From Sulfurovum sp. UBA7648 (GTDB lineage: Bacteria; Campylobacterota; Campylobacteria; Campylobacterales; Sulfurovaceae): a stretch of 64,000 nucleotides of DNA. The notes below the pieces were generated by a model. The model did no database searches and was not told the DNA's origin. It was given only the letters and a program-made list of their open reading frames with translations. A program made the translations under genes and the position numbers. Within the stretch, counting starts at the first letter, position 1. Each line of letters begins with the position of its first letter. This document shows positions 45,996 through 54,114 of the stretch, one piece after another. The stretch spans positions 62,543-126,542 of the forward strand of contig DLIG01000019.1 in assembly GCA_002483605.1 (NCBI GenBank). Direction: 5' to 3'.

Positions 45996-47354
45996 ATGAA
46001 GATGAGAATATATCTCATACTCATGTGCGTTACTTTTCCGCTTTTTGGAAGTGTAACAAATCTTGAGCTTAAAGAAGCATTAGCTATGCTTGAAGAAAAA
46101 AATCTCGAAATCAAAATAGCACAATTTGACGAACAGATGAAATTATTGGAATCCAAATTGCCATTAGCTACACGCCTTGGTAAACTGGATGCCACGCTTA
46201 GTGCCGTAAGGTCAAACGATGCCGGAAATGTTTTTGGGTTTGCGCTGCAAAGCAGAGAAGCAAGATTAGCCGATTTTGGTTTTAATGATGACGCAAGAAC
46301 TGCGTTCATGGTCGGTGATTATGATTATGCGCCACCCGGCCTTAACTATCCAAATGCAAGAAACCACTACTCTACCAAATTTACTTATTCTCTCCCGCTA
46401 TTTACCGGCGGAAAGATCACACATTATAGCCGTATAGCACACGATATGTATGAAATGAGCAAAATAGACAAAGAAAAGGTCGTGGCTCGAAAGGTATATG
46501 AAACTAAAAAAACTTTTTATGATATAACCCTTGTAGAAAATTACATAACAAATCTATCAAAAATAACAAAAAATATTTCCAGACTCGAAGGCATTGTAAA
46601 AGAGATGGTAAAAGAAGGCTATGCAATCGGAACCGATCTTCTTGAAGTGCAGGCACATAAAGCCGAAGCTGAGAGTTTGCTTATCCAAGCAAAGCTGAAT
46701 CGTGAACTTGCATATCAATATCTCTCTTTTTTATTGAATGAAGAAGTTGAATCAATTAAGAATATAGATGAAATGGCTCCCTTGAATATGCCATCAAAAG
46801 AAGAGATCGAAAATGATAGTTTTGATATACAAAAAGCGCTTTTGGGCCTGCAAATTACCGATAATGCCGTTTGGGTACAAAAAGCTTCATTTTTGCCGAT
46901 GATCGGAGGATTTGCAGAATATGGCAGTGCAGATAATATGATCTTTAATGATTTTGATGATAAAGATTTTTATACTGTTGGAGTGCAGGCTACTTGGAAT
47001 ATATTTAACGGGTTTTCTGATAAGATAAATTTGGAAAAAGCAAAATTAGAACATCTAAAGACCATGGCACAAGTAGAGCTAGCAAAAAGCGGAACAGAGC
47101 TAAAGGCTAAGCAGTTGCAAACAGAAGCATTAAGTGCATTTGAAATGGTAAGAAGTGATGAAAAAAGATTGGCTTATGCTTCAAAAGTGTATGAGAATTA
47201 TTTGGCCAAATATAAAGAGGGCATGATTTCTATAGGGGATGTTTTAATAAAACAATCAAAAGAGCTTGAAGTGCTTTTGAAATTGTTAACTACCAAAAAT
47301 ACATACAATGCTAAAGTATTTGAACTAGATAGTTTAACCAAAAAAGGAGAATAA
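45996..47354 (+). CDS. TolC-family outer membrane efflux protein
   Basis: Outer membrane channel of the tripartite efflux system encoded by the next genes. The 452-residue protein has a signal peptide (cleavage near LFGS, about residue 17), two OEP repeats rich in long amphipathic helices with coiled-coil character, and the strand regions FTYSLPLFTGGK and VGVQATWNIFNGFSDK, typical of TolC beta segments. Start supported by AAGGAG five bases upstream. It is separated from the adaptor by two bases. Confidence 0.9.
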   Translation: MKMRIYLILMCVTFPLFGSVTNLELKEALAMLEEKNLEIKIAQFDEQMKLLESKLPLATRLGKLDATLSAVRSNDAGNVFGFALQSREARLADFGFNDDARTAFMVGDYDYAPPGLNYPNARNHYSTKFTYSLPLFTGGKITHYSRIAHDMYEMSKIDKEKVVARKVYETKKTFYDITLVENYITNLSKITKNISRLEGIVKEMVKEGYAIGTDLLEVQAHKAEAESLLIQAKLNRELAYQYLSFLLNEEVESIKNIDEMAPLNMPSKEEIENDSFDIQKALLGLQITDNAVWVQKASFLPMIGGFAEYGSADNMIFNDFDDKDFYTVGVQATWNIFNGFSDKINLEKAKLEHLKTMAQVELAKSGTELKAKQLQTEALSAFEMVRSDEKRLAYASKVYENYLAKYKEGMISIGDVLIKQSKELEVLLKLLTTKNTYNAKVFELDSLTKKGE

Positions 47355-47356
47355 TA

Positions 47357-48070
47357 ATGAAGATAAAATTAGCAATTATATTTTTAATAACATCGATATA
47401 CAGTTTTGGAGCCGAACTGAGCTTGAGCGGCACCGTGATATCAGACAATCAAAAAATGCTTGCAAGCCGTAATATGGGTTATGTTAAAAGGATGTTGGTA
47501 TCAGAAGGGGACTTTGTCAAAAAAGGTCAACTCCTTTACTCTATCGATCCAACGGAAACCGGTGCAGCTGAGCAAATGAATAGAAATCAATTAAATAATA
47601 TACTTACGAATTTGGCAAGACACGAAAGATTGTATGCAAAGGGTATGGTTTCAAGATATGATCTTGAAAATTTAAGACTTGCTGCAAAAAATCAAAAAGA
47701 GATGCTTAGAATTTCAGAAGGACAAGATGACTATCTAAACGTTAGAGCGCCAAATGACGGAATTGTCATAGCCAAGAAGATCAATCAAGGTGAAATGATA
47801 GCCCCGGGTATGCCTACGGTTATATTGACAGATCTAAGCAAACTTAGAATTGTAGTGGAAGTCAGCGAAAGCAGTTTGCATCAGATCAAGATCGGCAAAA
47901 TGGTCAAAGTAGAGATACCGTCGGTAGGATTAAAGACAACAGGAAGCATTAGCTCCATTATCCCGTCATCAAATCCAATGACCCATAAATTTACTATCAA
48001 AATCAAATTTAACAAAGGCGATGCACAGATCTATCCTGGAATGTATGCCAAAGTTATTATTCCTGTGTAA
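47357..48070 (+). CDS. Short periplasmic adaptor of RND efflux system (HlyD/MFP type)
   Basis: Links the RND pump with the TolC channel. The 237-residue protein has a signal peptide without lipobox cysteine (cleavage near SFGA), a lipoyl/barrel-sandwich half (NMGYVKRMLVSEGDFVKKGQ, about 35-54), a short alpha-hairpin (about 70-120), the returning lipoyl half (RAPNDGIVIAKKINQGEMI) and a beta-barrel domain up to the end. The membrane-proximal domain of typical adaptors (350-400 residues) is lacking. It lies two bases from both neighbours. Confidence 0.85.
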   Translation: MKIKLAIIFLITSIYSFGAELSLSGTVISDNQKMLASRNMGYVKRMLVSEGDFVKKGQLLYSIDPTETGAAEQMNRNQLNNILTNLARHERLYAKGMVSRYDLENLRLAAKNQKEMLRISEGQDDYLNVRAPNDGIVIAKKINQGEMIAPGMPTVILTDLSKLRIVVEVSESSLHQIKIGKMVKVEIPSVGLKTTGSISSIIPSSNPMTHKFTIKIKFNKGDAQIYPGMYAKVIIPV

Positions 48071-48072
48071 GA

Positions 48073-49689
48073 GTGGTTACAATGAACGAACAACACAAGG
48101 CATATGAAACTAAAGATATAGCAGGCCGCTTGGCTAGAGGCTTTTTAAAAAATCCACTAACAGCACTATTGGGTGCTTTTTTGCTTTTAATGGGATATTT
48201 GGCACTTAATATAATGCCAAGAGAAGAAGATCCTCAAATAGCAATCTCAGGCGGGACTGTAATGGTTGCAATGCCAGGAGCTACAGCCAGCGAGGTGGAA
48301 AAGGTTATTGTTAATCCTTTGGAGAGAAAACTAAGAGAGATCAAAGGCATAGAGCACATCCAAGGCATGGCAATGGATAATGTCGGTATAGTCAATGTGA
48401 TGTACTATATAGGTGAAAATAGAGAAGATTCAAATTTGAAGCTTTATGATAAAGTCATGCAAAATATGGATGAATTGCCAAAGGGTGTAATGCAGCCGCT
48501 TATAAAGCCTTTTGATATAGATATTGATATTCCTATAGTGACAGTTGCCTTTTATGCCAAAGATCCAAACAAAGTCAATCAAGTACAACTATATAATAAA
48601 ATTCGCTCAATTCAGCAAGAACTCAACGGTATAGACAGTGTATCAAAAACTACACTAAAAGGAGACCATAGGGCTCAGTATAATGTACAGGTCGATCTCA
48701 ACAAACTTAGCGGATATCATCTGTCTCTAGGTCAAATCATGCAAGGAGTTAAATCCGTAGCCAATAATGCTCCTAGTATAAAAAGCCGTACCGATGACGG
48801 CGGTATGGTTGTGCTTGGTGTAAAAAATGCGATCGAGAGTGCAGAGGATGTCGGCAATATTGCCGTAGCTGATTATGGCGGATCTTTAATTTATCTAAAA
48901 GATGTTGCTACTATCAGTGAAGGCGTAGATATCCAAAACTACAAAGATGCTACTATTGTATTGCGCGATGAAAACAGTTCAAATATGGGTCAGCAGTATC
49001 CACAAACAACATTGAGTATATCAAAATTAGCCGGTACAAACGCAGTTAATGTTGCCAATGATGTACTGGATGTTATCAAAAAAAATGAAAAGATACTTAG
49101 TGATTCAGGCATAGGATATGTAGTTACCAGAAATTATGGCATCAGGGCGGATAATGCAGTAAATGAGCTTATGCACCATTTGATCATAACAATTATTATT
49201 ATTTCACTCATGCTTATATTTGCGCTTGGCTGGAGAGAATCGCTTATTGTTACTTTTACTGTTCCGGCAATTTTGGCAATTACGCTTCTTGTGGCTTATC
49301 TAGGCGGACAAACTATAAATAGAATTACCCTGTTTGCATTTTTGCTTTCTCTTGGACTTTTGGTTGATGCAGCTATTATAGTTATTGAAAATATCCATAG
49401 ACACCTTCATAGCCATACATCTCATGACCAAAGCATGGAAGAGCTGCTAGTTGAAGCAACAGATGAGATAGGGCCGCCGACCAATATTGCTACGCTTGCT
49501 ATTATCCTAACGATGGTGCCTATGGCATTTGTAGGAGGCATGATGGGATCATTCATGAAACCTATTCCGTATAATGTACCTGTTGCACTTGTGGCATCAT
49601 TATTCGTAGCGTATATATTTACACCGTATTTGAGCTTGAAATTATTAAAAAAACCAACACATAAAGATACACACAAGGAGACAAAATGA
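48073..49689 (+). CDS. RND efflux pump, N-terminal half (separate gene)
   Basis: Corresponds to the first half of AcrB-like pumps: 538 residues with TM1 (about 30-48), a periplasmic porter region of PN1/PN2 type (about 50-350), and TM2-TM6 (about 365-530). TM4 has VDAAIIVIEN, with one Asp where AcrB has Asp-Asp. The gene ends shortly after TM6 with a Lys/Thr-rich tail. It is not truncated in the usual sense: the second half follows as an independent gene with its own start. Substrate unknown; resistance, metal or lipid export are all possible. Confidence 0.88.
   Translation: MVTMNEQHKAYETKDIAGRLARGFLKNPLTALLGAFLLLMGYLALNIMPREEDPQIAISGGTVMVAMPGATASEVEKVIVNPLERKLREIKGIEHIQGMAMDNVGIVNVMYYIGENREDSNLKLYDKVMQNMDELPKGVMQPLIKPFDIDIDIPIVTVAFYAKDPNKVNQVQLYNKIRSIQQELNGIDSVSKTTLKGDHRAQYNVQVDLNKLSGYHLSLGQIMQGVKSVANNAPSIKSRTDDGGMVVLGVKNAIESAEDVGNIAVADYGGSLIYLKDVATISEGVDIQNYKDATIVLRDENSSNMGQQYPQTTLSISKLAGTNAVNVANDVLDVIKKNEKILSDSGIGYVVTRNYGIRADNAVNELMHHLIITIIIISLMLIFALGWRESLIVTFTVPAILAITLLVAYLGGQTINRITLFAFLLSLGLLVDAAIIVIENIHRHLHSHTSHDQSMEELLVEATDEIGPPTNIATLAIILTMVPMAFVGGMMGSFMKPIPYNVPVALVASLFVAYIFTPYLSLKLLKKPTHKDTHKETK
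49675..49680 (+). promoter_or_regulatory. Ribosome binding site of the second RND half
   Basis: AAGGAG inside the last codons of the first-half gene, five bases before the ATG at 49686. It is a strong site at ideal spacing, which argues that the second half is a true separate gene. Confidence 0.75.
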
Positions 49690-51413
49690 TGAATAAGTTT
49701 GAAAATTTTGTCTTTGGTATATTGGATAATCCTAAGAAAAAAAAGATGGTTTTGGTTTTGACCGCTGTTGCGTTTGTACTGTCATTGCTTATGTTCCCTG
49801 CAAAAATAGTATTAGCCAAAATGCTGCCTGGCAAAAGTGATAATACATTTTCTATATATGTCGATGCACCATCAGGTACATCAATAGACCAAACCAATCG
49901 AGTAAGCCAATGTGTAATCGACTTACTAAAAAAAGAGAAAGAAGTTTTAAATATTGAACTTTTCTTAGGTCAGGGGCTGCCATTGGATTATGCCGGACTT
50001 GTTAAGGGTTCTGGTATGAAACAGGCAGAAAATGTAGCTGAAATTTCGGTAAATTTGACAGATAAACACGATAGGGATGAGCCGTCGTATCTTATGGCGC
50101 AACGATTGAGACCTGTTGTGCAAAAACAATGCGAGAGTATAATTAAAAATACATCCATTAAGTTTATTGAACAACCGGCAGGCCCTCCGACTATGGCTTC
50201 TATTGTGGTTGAAATTTACGGTGAGAATATGCCTAAAGTGAGAAATTTATCATCTGAGGTAGTTAAAATTCTTAGCTCCACCGAAGGACTCGTGGATGTA
50301 GATATAGTAGGGGATAAACTGTATCAACAGTACCAACTCGTGCCTGACAAGGAGAGGATCGCTCAAAGCGGTGTAAGCGTAGAGCAGCTTAACAATATAC
50401 TTTATCTTGCATTTGAAGGTATGATAATTGGAGAAAAAAATACAAAAGATTATGCCGATCAGATCCCTATATTTTTATCTTTAGATAAAGAGAGCAAAAG
50501 TATGGCATCAGCAAGCGAGATGGAAGTACAAAATAAATTGTCTTCCCTTAATCTTATGAGCCCGACAGGCTCTATGATATCTGTTGTGGAATTAGTTACT
50601 TTGGAAAAAGTAGATTCCAATCCTGTAATTATGCATAAAGATCTAAATCGAATGATAAATGTAGTGGCTGAAACAGATATGGTGTCTCAAGTATATCCTT
50701 TGTTGGATGCAAGAAATAAAATGATAGAGTATTTTTCAAAAGATTACGAAGTTACCAAAGAGCCGGGTATGTCGACATACATGTTTGATCTTCACTTGAA
50801 AGACAAAAAAACAGGAGAGAAGTTTTTGCTTAGATGGGATGGCGAGATGAAAGTAACACTTGATACTTTCAGAGATCTAGGCGGTGCGTTTATAGCAGCA
50901 CTGGTTCTTATTTTCTTGCTTTTGGTAGTTTACTATAAGAGTTTTACTCTTAGCGGAATAGTCTTGCTAGGCTCATTCTTGTCCCTTATAGGTGTGATCG
51001 TCGGACATTTTGTAGCCGACCTTGTCACGAGGGATACATTCTTTTTGACTGCTACATCGCTTATAGGCTTTATTGCTCTTATGGGTATAAGTTCAAGAAA
51101 TTCACTTCTACTTATAGATTTTGCAAAATCCCTCATGGAGTGTCAAGGCATGCAAAAAAGAAGAGCTATAGCAGTAGCAGCTGCTACTAGGGCTAAACCG
51201 ATAGCTTTGACTGCTGTTGCTATCATACTTGGTTCTGCGCTGCTTGCCAGTGACCCGATATTCGGCGGGCTTGGCGTAGCTTTAATTTCCGGTACTGTTG
51301 CAGCAGTATTCGTATCGTTGCTTTTTGTTCCTATACTCATGGATAATGCTAAAGCTATGGACTTTGAGCCAAAGGTTTGTGATGCAAAAGAAAATATATC
51401 TATAACAAAATAA
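49686..51413 (+). CDS. RND efflux pump, C-terminal half (separate gene)
   Basis: Corresponds to the second half of AcrB-like pumps: 575 residues with TM7 (about 20-38), the PC1/PC2 porter and docking region (about 40-395), and TM8-TM12 (about 400-555). TM10 has GISSRNSLLLIDF, with Arg where AcrB has the essential Lys940. The ATG overlaps the stop of the first half (ATGATGA), with a strong ribosome binding site in front. The two halves would assemble in the membrane to make one 12-helix protomer. No frameshift is needed to explain the break. Confidence 0.88.
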   Translation: MMNKFENFVFGILDNPKKKKMVLVLTAVAFVLSLLMFPAKIVLAKMLPGKSDNTFSIYVDAPSGTSIDQTNRVSQCVIDLLKKEKEVLNIELFLGQGLPLDYAGLVKGSGMKQAENVAEISVNLTDKHDRDEPSYLMAQRLRPVVQKQCESIIKNTSIKFIEQPAGPPTMASIVVEIYGENMPKVRNLSSEVVKILSSTEGLVDVDIVGDKLYQQYQLVPDKERIAQSGVSVEQLNNILYLAFEGMIIGEKNTKDYADQIPIFLSLDKESKSMASASEMEVQNKLSSLNLMSPTGSMISVVELVTLEKVDSNPVIMHKDLNRMINVVAETDMVSQVYPLLDARNKMIEYFSKDYEVTKEPGMSTYMFDLHLKDKKTGEKFLLRWDGEMKVTLDTFRDLGGAFIAALVLIFLLLVVYYKSFTLSGIVLLGSFLSLIGVIVGHFVADLVTRDTFFLTATSLIGFIALMGISSRNSLLLIDFAKSLMECQGMQKRRAIAVAAATRAKPIALTAVAIILGSALLASDPIFGGLGVALISGTVAAVFVSLLFVPILMDNAKAMDFEPKVCDAKENISITK

Positions 51414-51422
51414 AATATTTGC

Positions 51423-51437
51423 TGCTCTCAAAGAGCA
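51423..51437 (+). terminator. Small hairpin after the RND operon
   Basis: TGCTCT and AGAGCA with loop CAA, ten bases after the stop codon. No long T-run follows; weak support as a terminator. Confidence 0.3.
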
Positions 51438-51442
51438 TTATC

Positions 51443-51470
51443 CGTCCTCGTGCTTGACACGGGGGGATTG
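51443..51470 (+). repeat. REP-like palindrome related to family A
   Basis: CGTCCTCGTGCTTGACACGG: shares the GTxCTTGAxACGG centre and the CGTC lead with R1/R4 at 30.7-30.8 kb. Stem CTCGTG/CACGGG with one T-G pair. It lies in the gap between the RND operon and efp. Confidence 0.6.
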
Positions 51471-51531
51471 GGTCAATCTTTAGTCAAAAATCCAAAAAAT
51501 CAATTTTCTCTCTTTTTAACCAACCATTTGA

Positions 51532-51537
51532 TATAAT
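51532..51537 (+). promoter_or_regulatory. -10 box of efp
   Basis: TATAAT in TTGATATAATTAA, 25 bases before the efp ATG. Confidence 0.5.
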
Positions 51538-51562
51538 TAATAAATTTTTACAAGGAGTAGTG

Positions 51563-52129
51563 ATGGCTACAATAGGAATGGGCGATATTAAAAAAGGCGC
51601 TAGATTAGAAATAGATGGCAACCCATATAGAGTAGTAGAGTTTCAACATGTCAAGCCAGGAAAAGGTGCCGCGTTCGTTCGTACTAAGATAAAAAACCTA
51701 GGCACAGGAAAGGTGATCGAGAAAACGGTTCATGCCGGAGATAAATTTGAAGTACCTGCTTTAGAGCAAAAAACCATGCAGTATCTATATGATGACGGAC
51801 AATTTTTGCAATTTATGGATACTACAACTTATGACCAGATAGGTCTTACAAAAGAACAAGTAGGTGAAGATACATTTAGCTTTATGATCGATGGGATGGA
51901 GGCTGATATATTGTTCCATAACGGTAAAGCAATTTCAGTTGAAATTCCGCAAACCGTGGTACTTAAAGTGGTTGAAACGCCGCCAAACTTCAAAGGTGAC
52001 AGCCAAGGCGGTAAAAAACCGGCTACTTTAGAAAGCGGTGCAGTTGTACAAGTTCCGTTTCATATCCTAGAAGGCGAGATGATCAAGGTAGATACAGTTG
52101 AAGGCATTTATCTAGAAAAAGCAAAATAA
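51563..52129 (+). CDS. efp: Elongation factor P
   Basis: Rescues ribosomes stalled at polyproline stretches. The 188-residue protein has the three EF-P domains; the tip loop of domain I is KPGKGAAF with Lys34, the residue that is lysylated by EpmA in many proteobacteria. The C-terminal OB domains contain [12 protein letters not shown] and the ending [12 protein letters not shown]. The GTG one codon upstream is also possible, but the ATG at 51563 fits the family start and sits five bases after GGAG. Confidence 0.96.
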   Translation: MATIGMGDIKKGARLEIDGNPYRVVEFQHVKPGKGAAFVRTKIKNLGTGKVIEKTVHAGDKFEVPALEQKTMQYLYDDGQFLQFMDTTTYDQIGLTKEQVGEDTFSFMIDGMEADILFHNGKAISVEIPQTVVLKVVETPPNFKGDSQGGKKPATLESGAVVQVPFHILEGEMIKVDTVEGIYLEKAK

Positions 52130-52148
52130 TCAATTTGATTAATGCTCA

Positions 52149-52171
52149 AATTTGAAGCAAAGCTTCAAATT
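52149..52171. repeat. Perfect inverted repeat 1 between efp and the DJ-1 gene
   Basis: AATTTGAAGC / AAA / GCTTCAAATT, a perfect 10-bp stem 20 bases after the efp stop. No T-run follows. Confidence 0.5.
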
Positions 52172-52193
52172 AGGTATTCAGCATATGGCTCTC

Positions 52194-52205
52194 GCGACTA
52201 GTCGC
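52194..52205. repeat. Perfect palindrome 2 between efp and the DJ-1 gene
   Basis: GCGACTAGTCGC is a 12-base perfect palindrome, GC-rich compared with its surroundings. It could be a binding site of a dimeric protein. Confidence 0.4.
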
Positions 52206-52209
52206 TCTT

Positions 52210-52238
52210 TTGAAATTCTGATGATTCAGAGATTTCAA
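52210..52238. repeat. Inverted repeat 3 in front of the DJ-1 gene
   Basis: TTGAAATTCTGA and TCAGAGATTTCAA form a stem of about 12 bp with one bulged base, ending 23 bases before the ATG. Confidence 0.45.
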
Positions 52239-52261
52239 TAATCTTTAAAAAAGGTTTTCTT

Positions 52262-52825
52262 ATGGCAAAAGTTCTTGTTCCACTTGCGGAAGGCTTCGAA
52301 GAGATAGAGGCAGTTAGTCTTATTGATATTATGCGAAGAGGCGGGATAGATGTTGATATTGCATATTTAGGCGGCGAGTTTTCGAATGATCTTGTAGTCG
52401 GTGCAAACGGAATCATTATTCAAGCCCAATTGAATATTAATCTTGTTTCGTCAGACAGTTATGATATGATTGTTTTGCCAGGCGGGAACGGCGGAACGAA
52501 TAGACTTGCCCAAAATGAAAAAGTTCAATCTTTGTTAAAAGAATTTGAATCCAAAGACAAACATATAGGTGCAATATGTGCCGCACCGTATGTACTACAT
52601 GTAGCAGGAGTATTGAGTCATCATTATACTTGCTATCCATCTGTTGAAAAAAATATCAGAGCTGAAGGCCATAATAACAAAGATAAAGTTGTAATCGATG
52701 GTAAAATTATGACATCCGCAGGTCCTGCAACTGCAATTTGTTTTGGTTTGGAAATAATTAAAACATTAGTCGGTAACGACGCATACGAAGCAGTAAAAAA
52801 AGGTACTCTCAGCGATTTTTGTTAA
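52262..52825 (+). CDS. DJ-1/PfpI family protein
   Basis: A 187-residue protein close to the DJ-1/YajL/ThiJ subgroup. It has Glu15 and the nucleophile-elbow cysteine in GAICAAPYVL at residue 106, the same number as in human DJ-1. The PGGNGGTNRL stretch (about 73-82) is also typical. Members act as oxidative-stress-responsive chaperones or as deglycases/glyoxalases; which applies here cannot be seen. The ribosome binding site is a weak AAAAAAGG about 10 bases upstream. Confidence 0.9.
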   Translation: MAKVLVPLAEGFEEIEAVSLIDIMRRGGIDVDIAYLGGEFSNDLVVGANGIIIQAQLNINLVSSDSYDMIVLPGGNGGTNRLAQNEKVQSLLKEFESKDKHIGAICAAPYVLHVAGVLSHHYTCYPSVEKNIRAEGHNNKDKVVIDGKIMTSAGPATAICFGLEIIKTLVGNDAYEAVKKGTLSDFC

Positions 52826-53103
52826 TCAATTAATTTTTCTTCTTTTTTGGGTTTGTATAGAATAATATACAAACCCGTCTCATTGCATTTTGCGTAATTT
52901 TACACTGATAATATTTTGTTGATAGAATAAGTCAATTAAATTGATTAGTCTTATATATTTTTATATTTTGGTATTAAAAAAGTTTATTTATGATAATAAA
53001 TATTTTATTTTATTTAAAAATAATAATACTTATTATATAGTTATCTTTGGTTAAAAAATTTATTTGTAGCAAATATGCAATAAAACATAAGGGGGAATAA
53101 TAA
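52826..53103. other. AT-rich intergenic region with a strong hairpin
   Basis: 278 bases, very AT-rich, without coding sequence. A perfect 11-bp hairpin (GGGTTTGTATA/TATACAAACCC, 52849-52876) lies just after the DJ-1 gene. T-rich sequence precedes it and none follows, so it is not a classical terminator on the plus strand. The remainder is the upstream region of the exported-protein pair. Confidence 0.6.
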
Positions 53104-54114
53104 ATGCTTGATAAATTGCTTGTGGGTATATGTACATTATCGCTTGTTACATCATTAACATTTGGTGCACAGGGGGTTAAGTTTTATATTGGAAACGGTG
53201 ACAAAGAAGAAGCCTTTATGGATATGGTCAATAATAAAATTAGCACAATTGGCTTTGTTATGACCGATTCACATGGAAGGATCAATGATGCTTACAAGGC
53301 TAAATGGGGCAATGAATATAAAACAGTAAAAGGCGTTAAGACTAAAAATGATGAGTATGACAGTAGTTTTAAAGAAACACTAGATAATATCGGATTTTTT
53401 TCTATTGCAAACAATAAAATTGTTGAGCCTCTGCTGGAAAAAGAACCGACACTAGGAGTGTTTACACCATTTAATTTCCTGATATACAAGACAAAGGGTG
53501 AAGATAAAACTTATGTAGGCCATGTTATGCCAGAGGTTATGCTTGATATTGCCGGCGTGAAGGATCAAAATGTTCGTTCAAAATTTATTGGTTCATTTAC
53601 CAAATTGGATGCAATGACCCAAAAAAATATCGGTTCAAATATTAAAATATCGGATTATAAAGCACTTCCCGATAAGCCTATGATGAGATTTGAGATCCCA
53701 TTTGATAGAGCGGGCGGAGTAGAGGAATTTACAAGTGATTTCCAAGCTAAATTTGAAAAGAAATTTGAAGAAAATAAATACATAATCGCCGGTTTTAAAA
53801 ATATCAAAGATGAAATGGAAGCTGAAGGAATGAAATTTGATCGTTTTGATGCTTATTGGGTTTATTCGTTATGCCATTTTCGTTTTTCCGAAGGAATTTT
53901 TAATCAAGGTCGCCCAGATGCTGGAGTATTTGCACCTTGTTCAATGTATATGTATATAGATAAAAATACCAATAAGCTTATGGTTGGAATGCCTCGTCTT
54001 TCTACTTGGGATGCTGTTATGGATCTGAAAGATAAAAAAATGGTAGATTCTTTGTATGCTTTGGATAAAGAGATTACGAAAATAATGATCGAACTAGGAG
54101 CAAAAGAGATATGA
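53104..54114 (+). CDS. Exported protein of unknown function, DUF302-like repeats
   Basis: A 336-residue protein with a signal peptide (cleavage near TFGA, about residue 22). Two similar segments, around EPTLGVFTPFNFLIYKTKG (about 120-138) and PDAGVFAPCSMYMYIDKN (about 278-295), each followed by a VGHVMPE/VGMPRLS strand, suggest two copies of a DUF302-like fold, as judged from the pattern only. Two cysteines (in SLCHF and APCSM) are in the second half. GGGGGA precedes the ATG. It overlaps the next gene by 4 bases (ATGA), so the two form a unit. Function unknown. Confidence 0.65.
   Translation: MLDKLLVGICTLSLVTSLTFGAQGVKFYIGNGDKEEAFMDMVNNKISTIGFVMTDSHGRINDAYKAKWGNEYKTVKGVKTKNDEYDSSFKETLDNIGFFSIANNKIVEPLLEKEPTLGVFTPFNFLIYKTKGEDKTYVGHVMPEVMLDIAGVKDQNVRSKFIGSFTKLDAMTQKNIGSNIKISDYKALPDKPMMRFEIPFDRAGGVEEFTSDFQAKFEKKFEENKYIIAGFKNIKDEMEAEGMKFDRFDAYWVYSLCHFRFSEGIFNQGRPDAGVFAPCSMYMYIDKNTNKLMVGMPRLSTWDAVMDLKDKKMVDSLYALDKEITKIMIELGAKEI

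Noticed and set aside
49670..49700. Frameshift or assembly error that splits the RND pump
   Set aside because: The second half has a strong ribosome binding site at good spacing and an ATG overlapping the stop codon, so two genes are the simpler explanation.
52826..53103. Small gene or RNA gene in the AT-rich gap
   Set aside because: No reading frame with a ribosome binding site and no tRNA-like or riboswitch-like structure apart from one hairpin.
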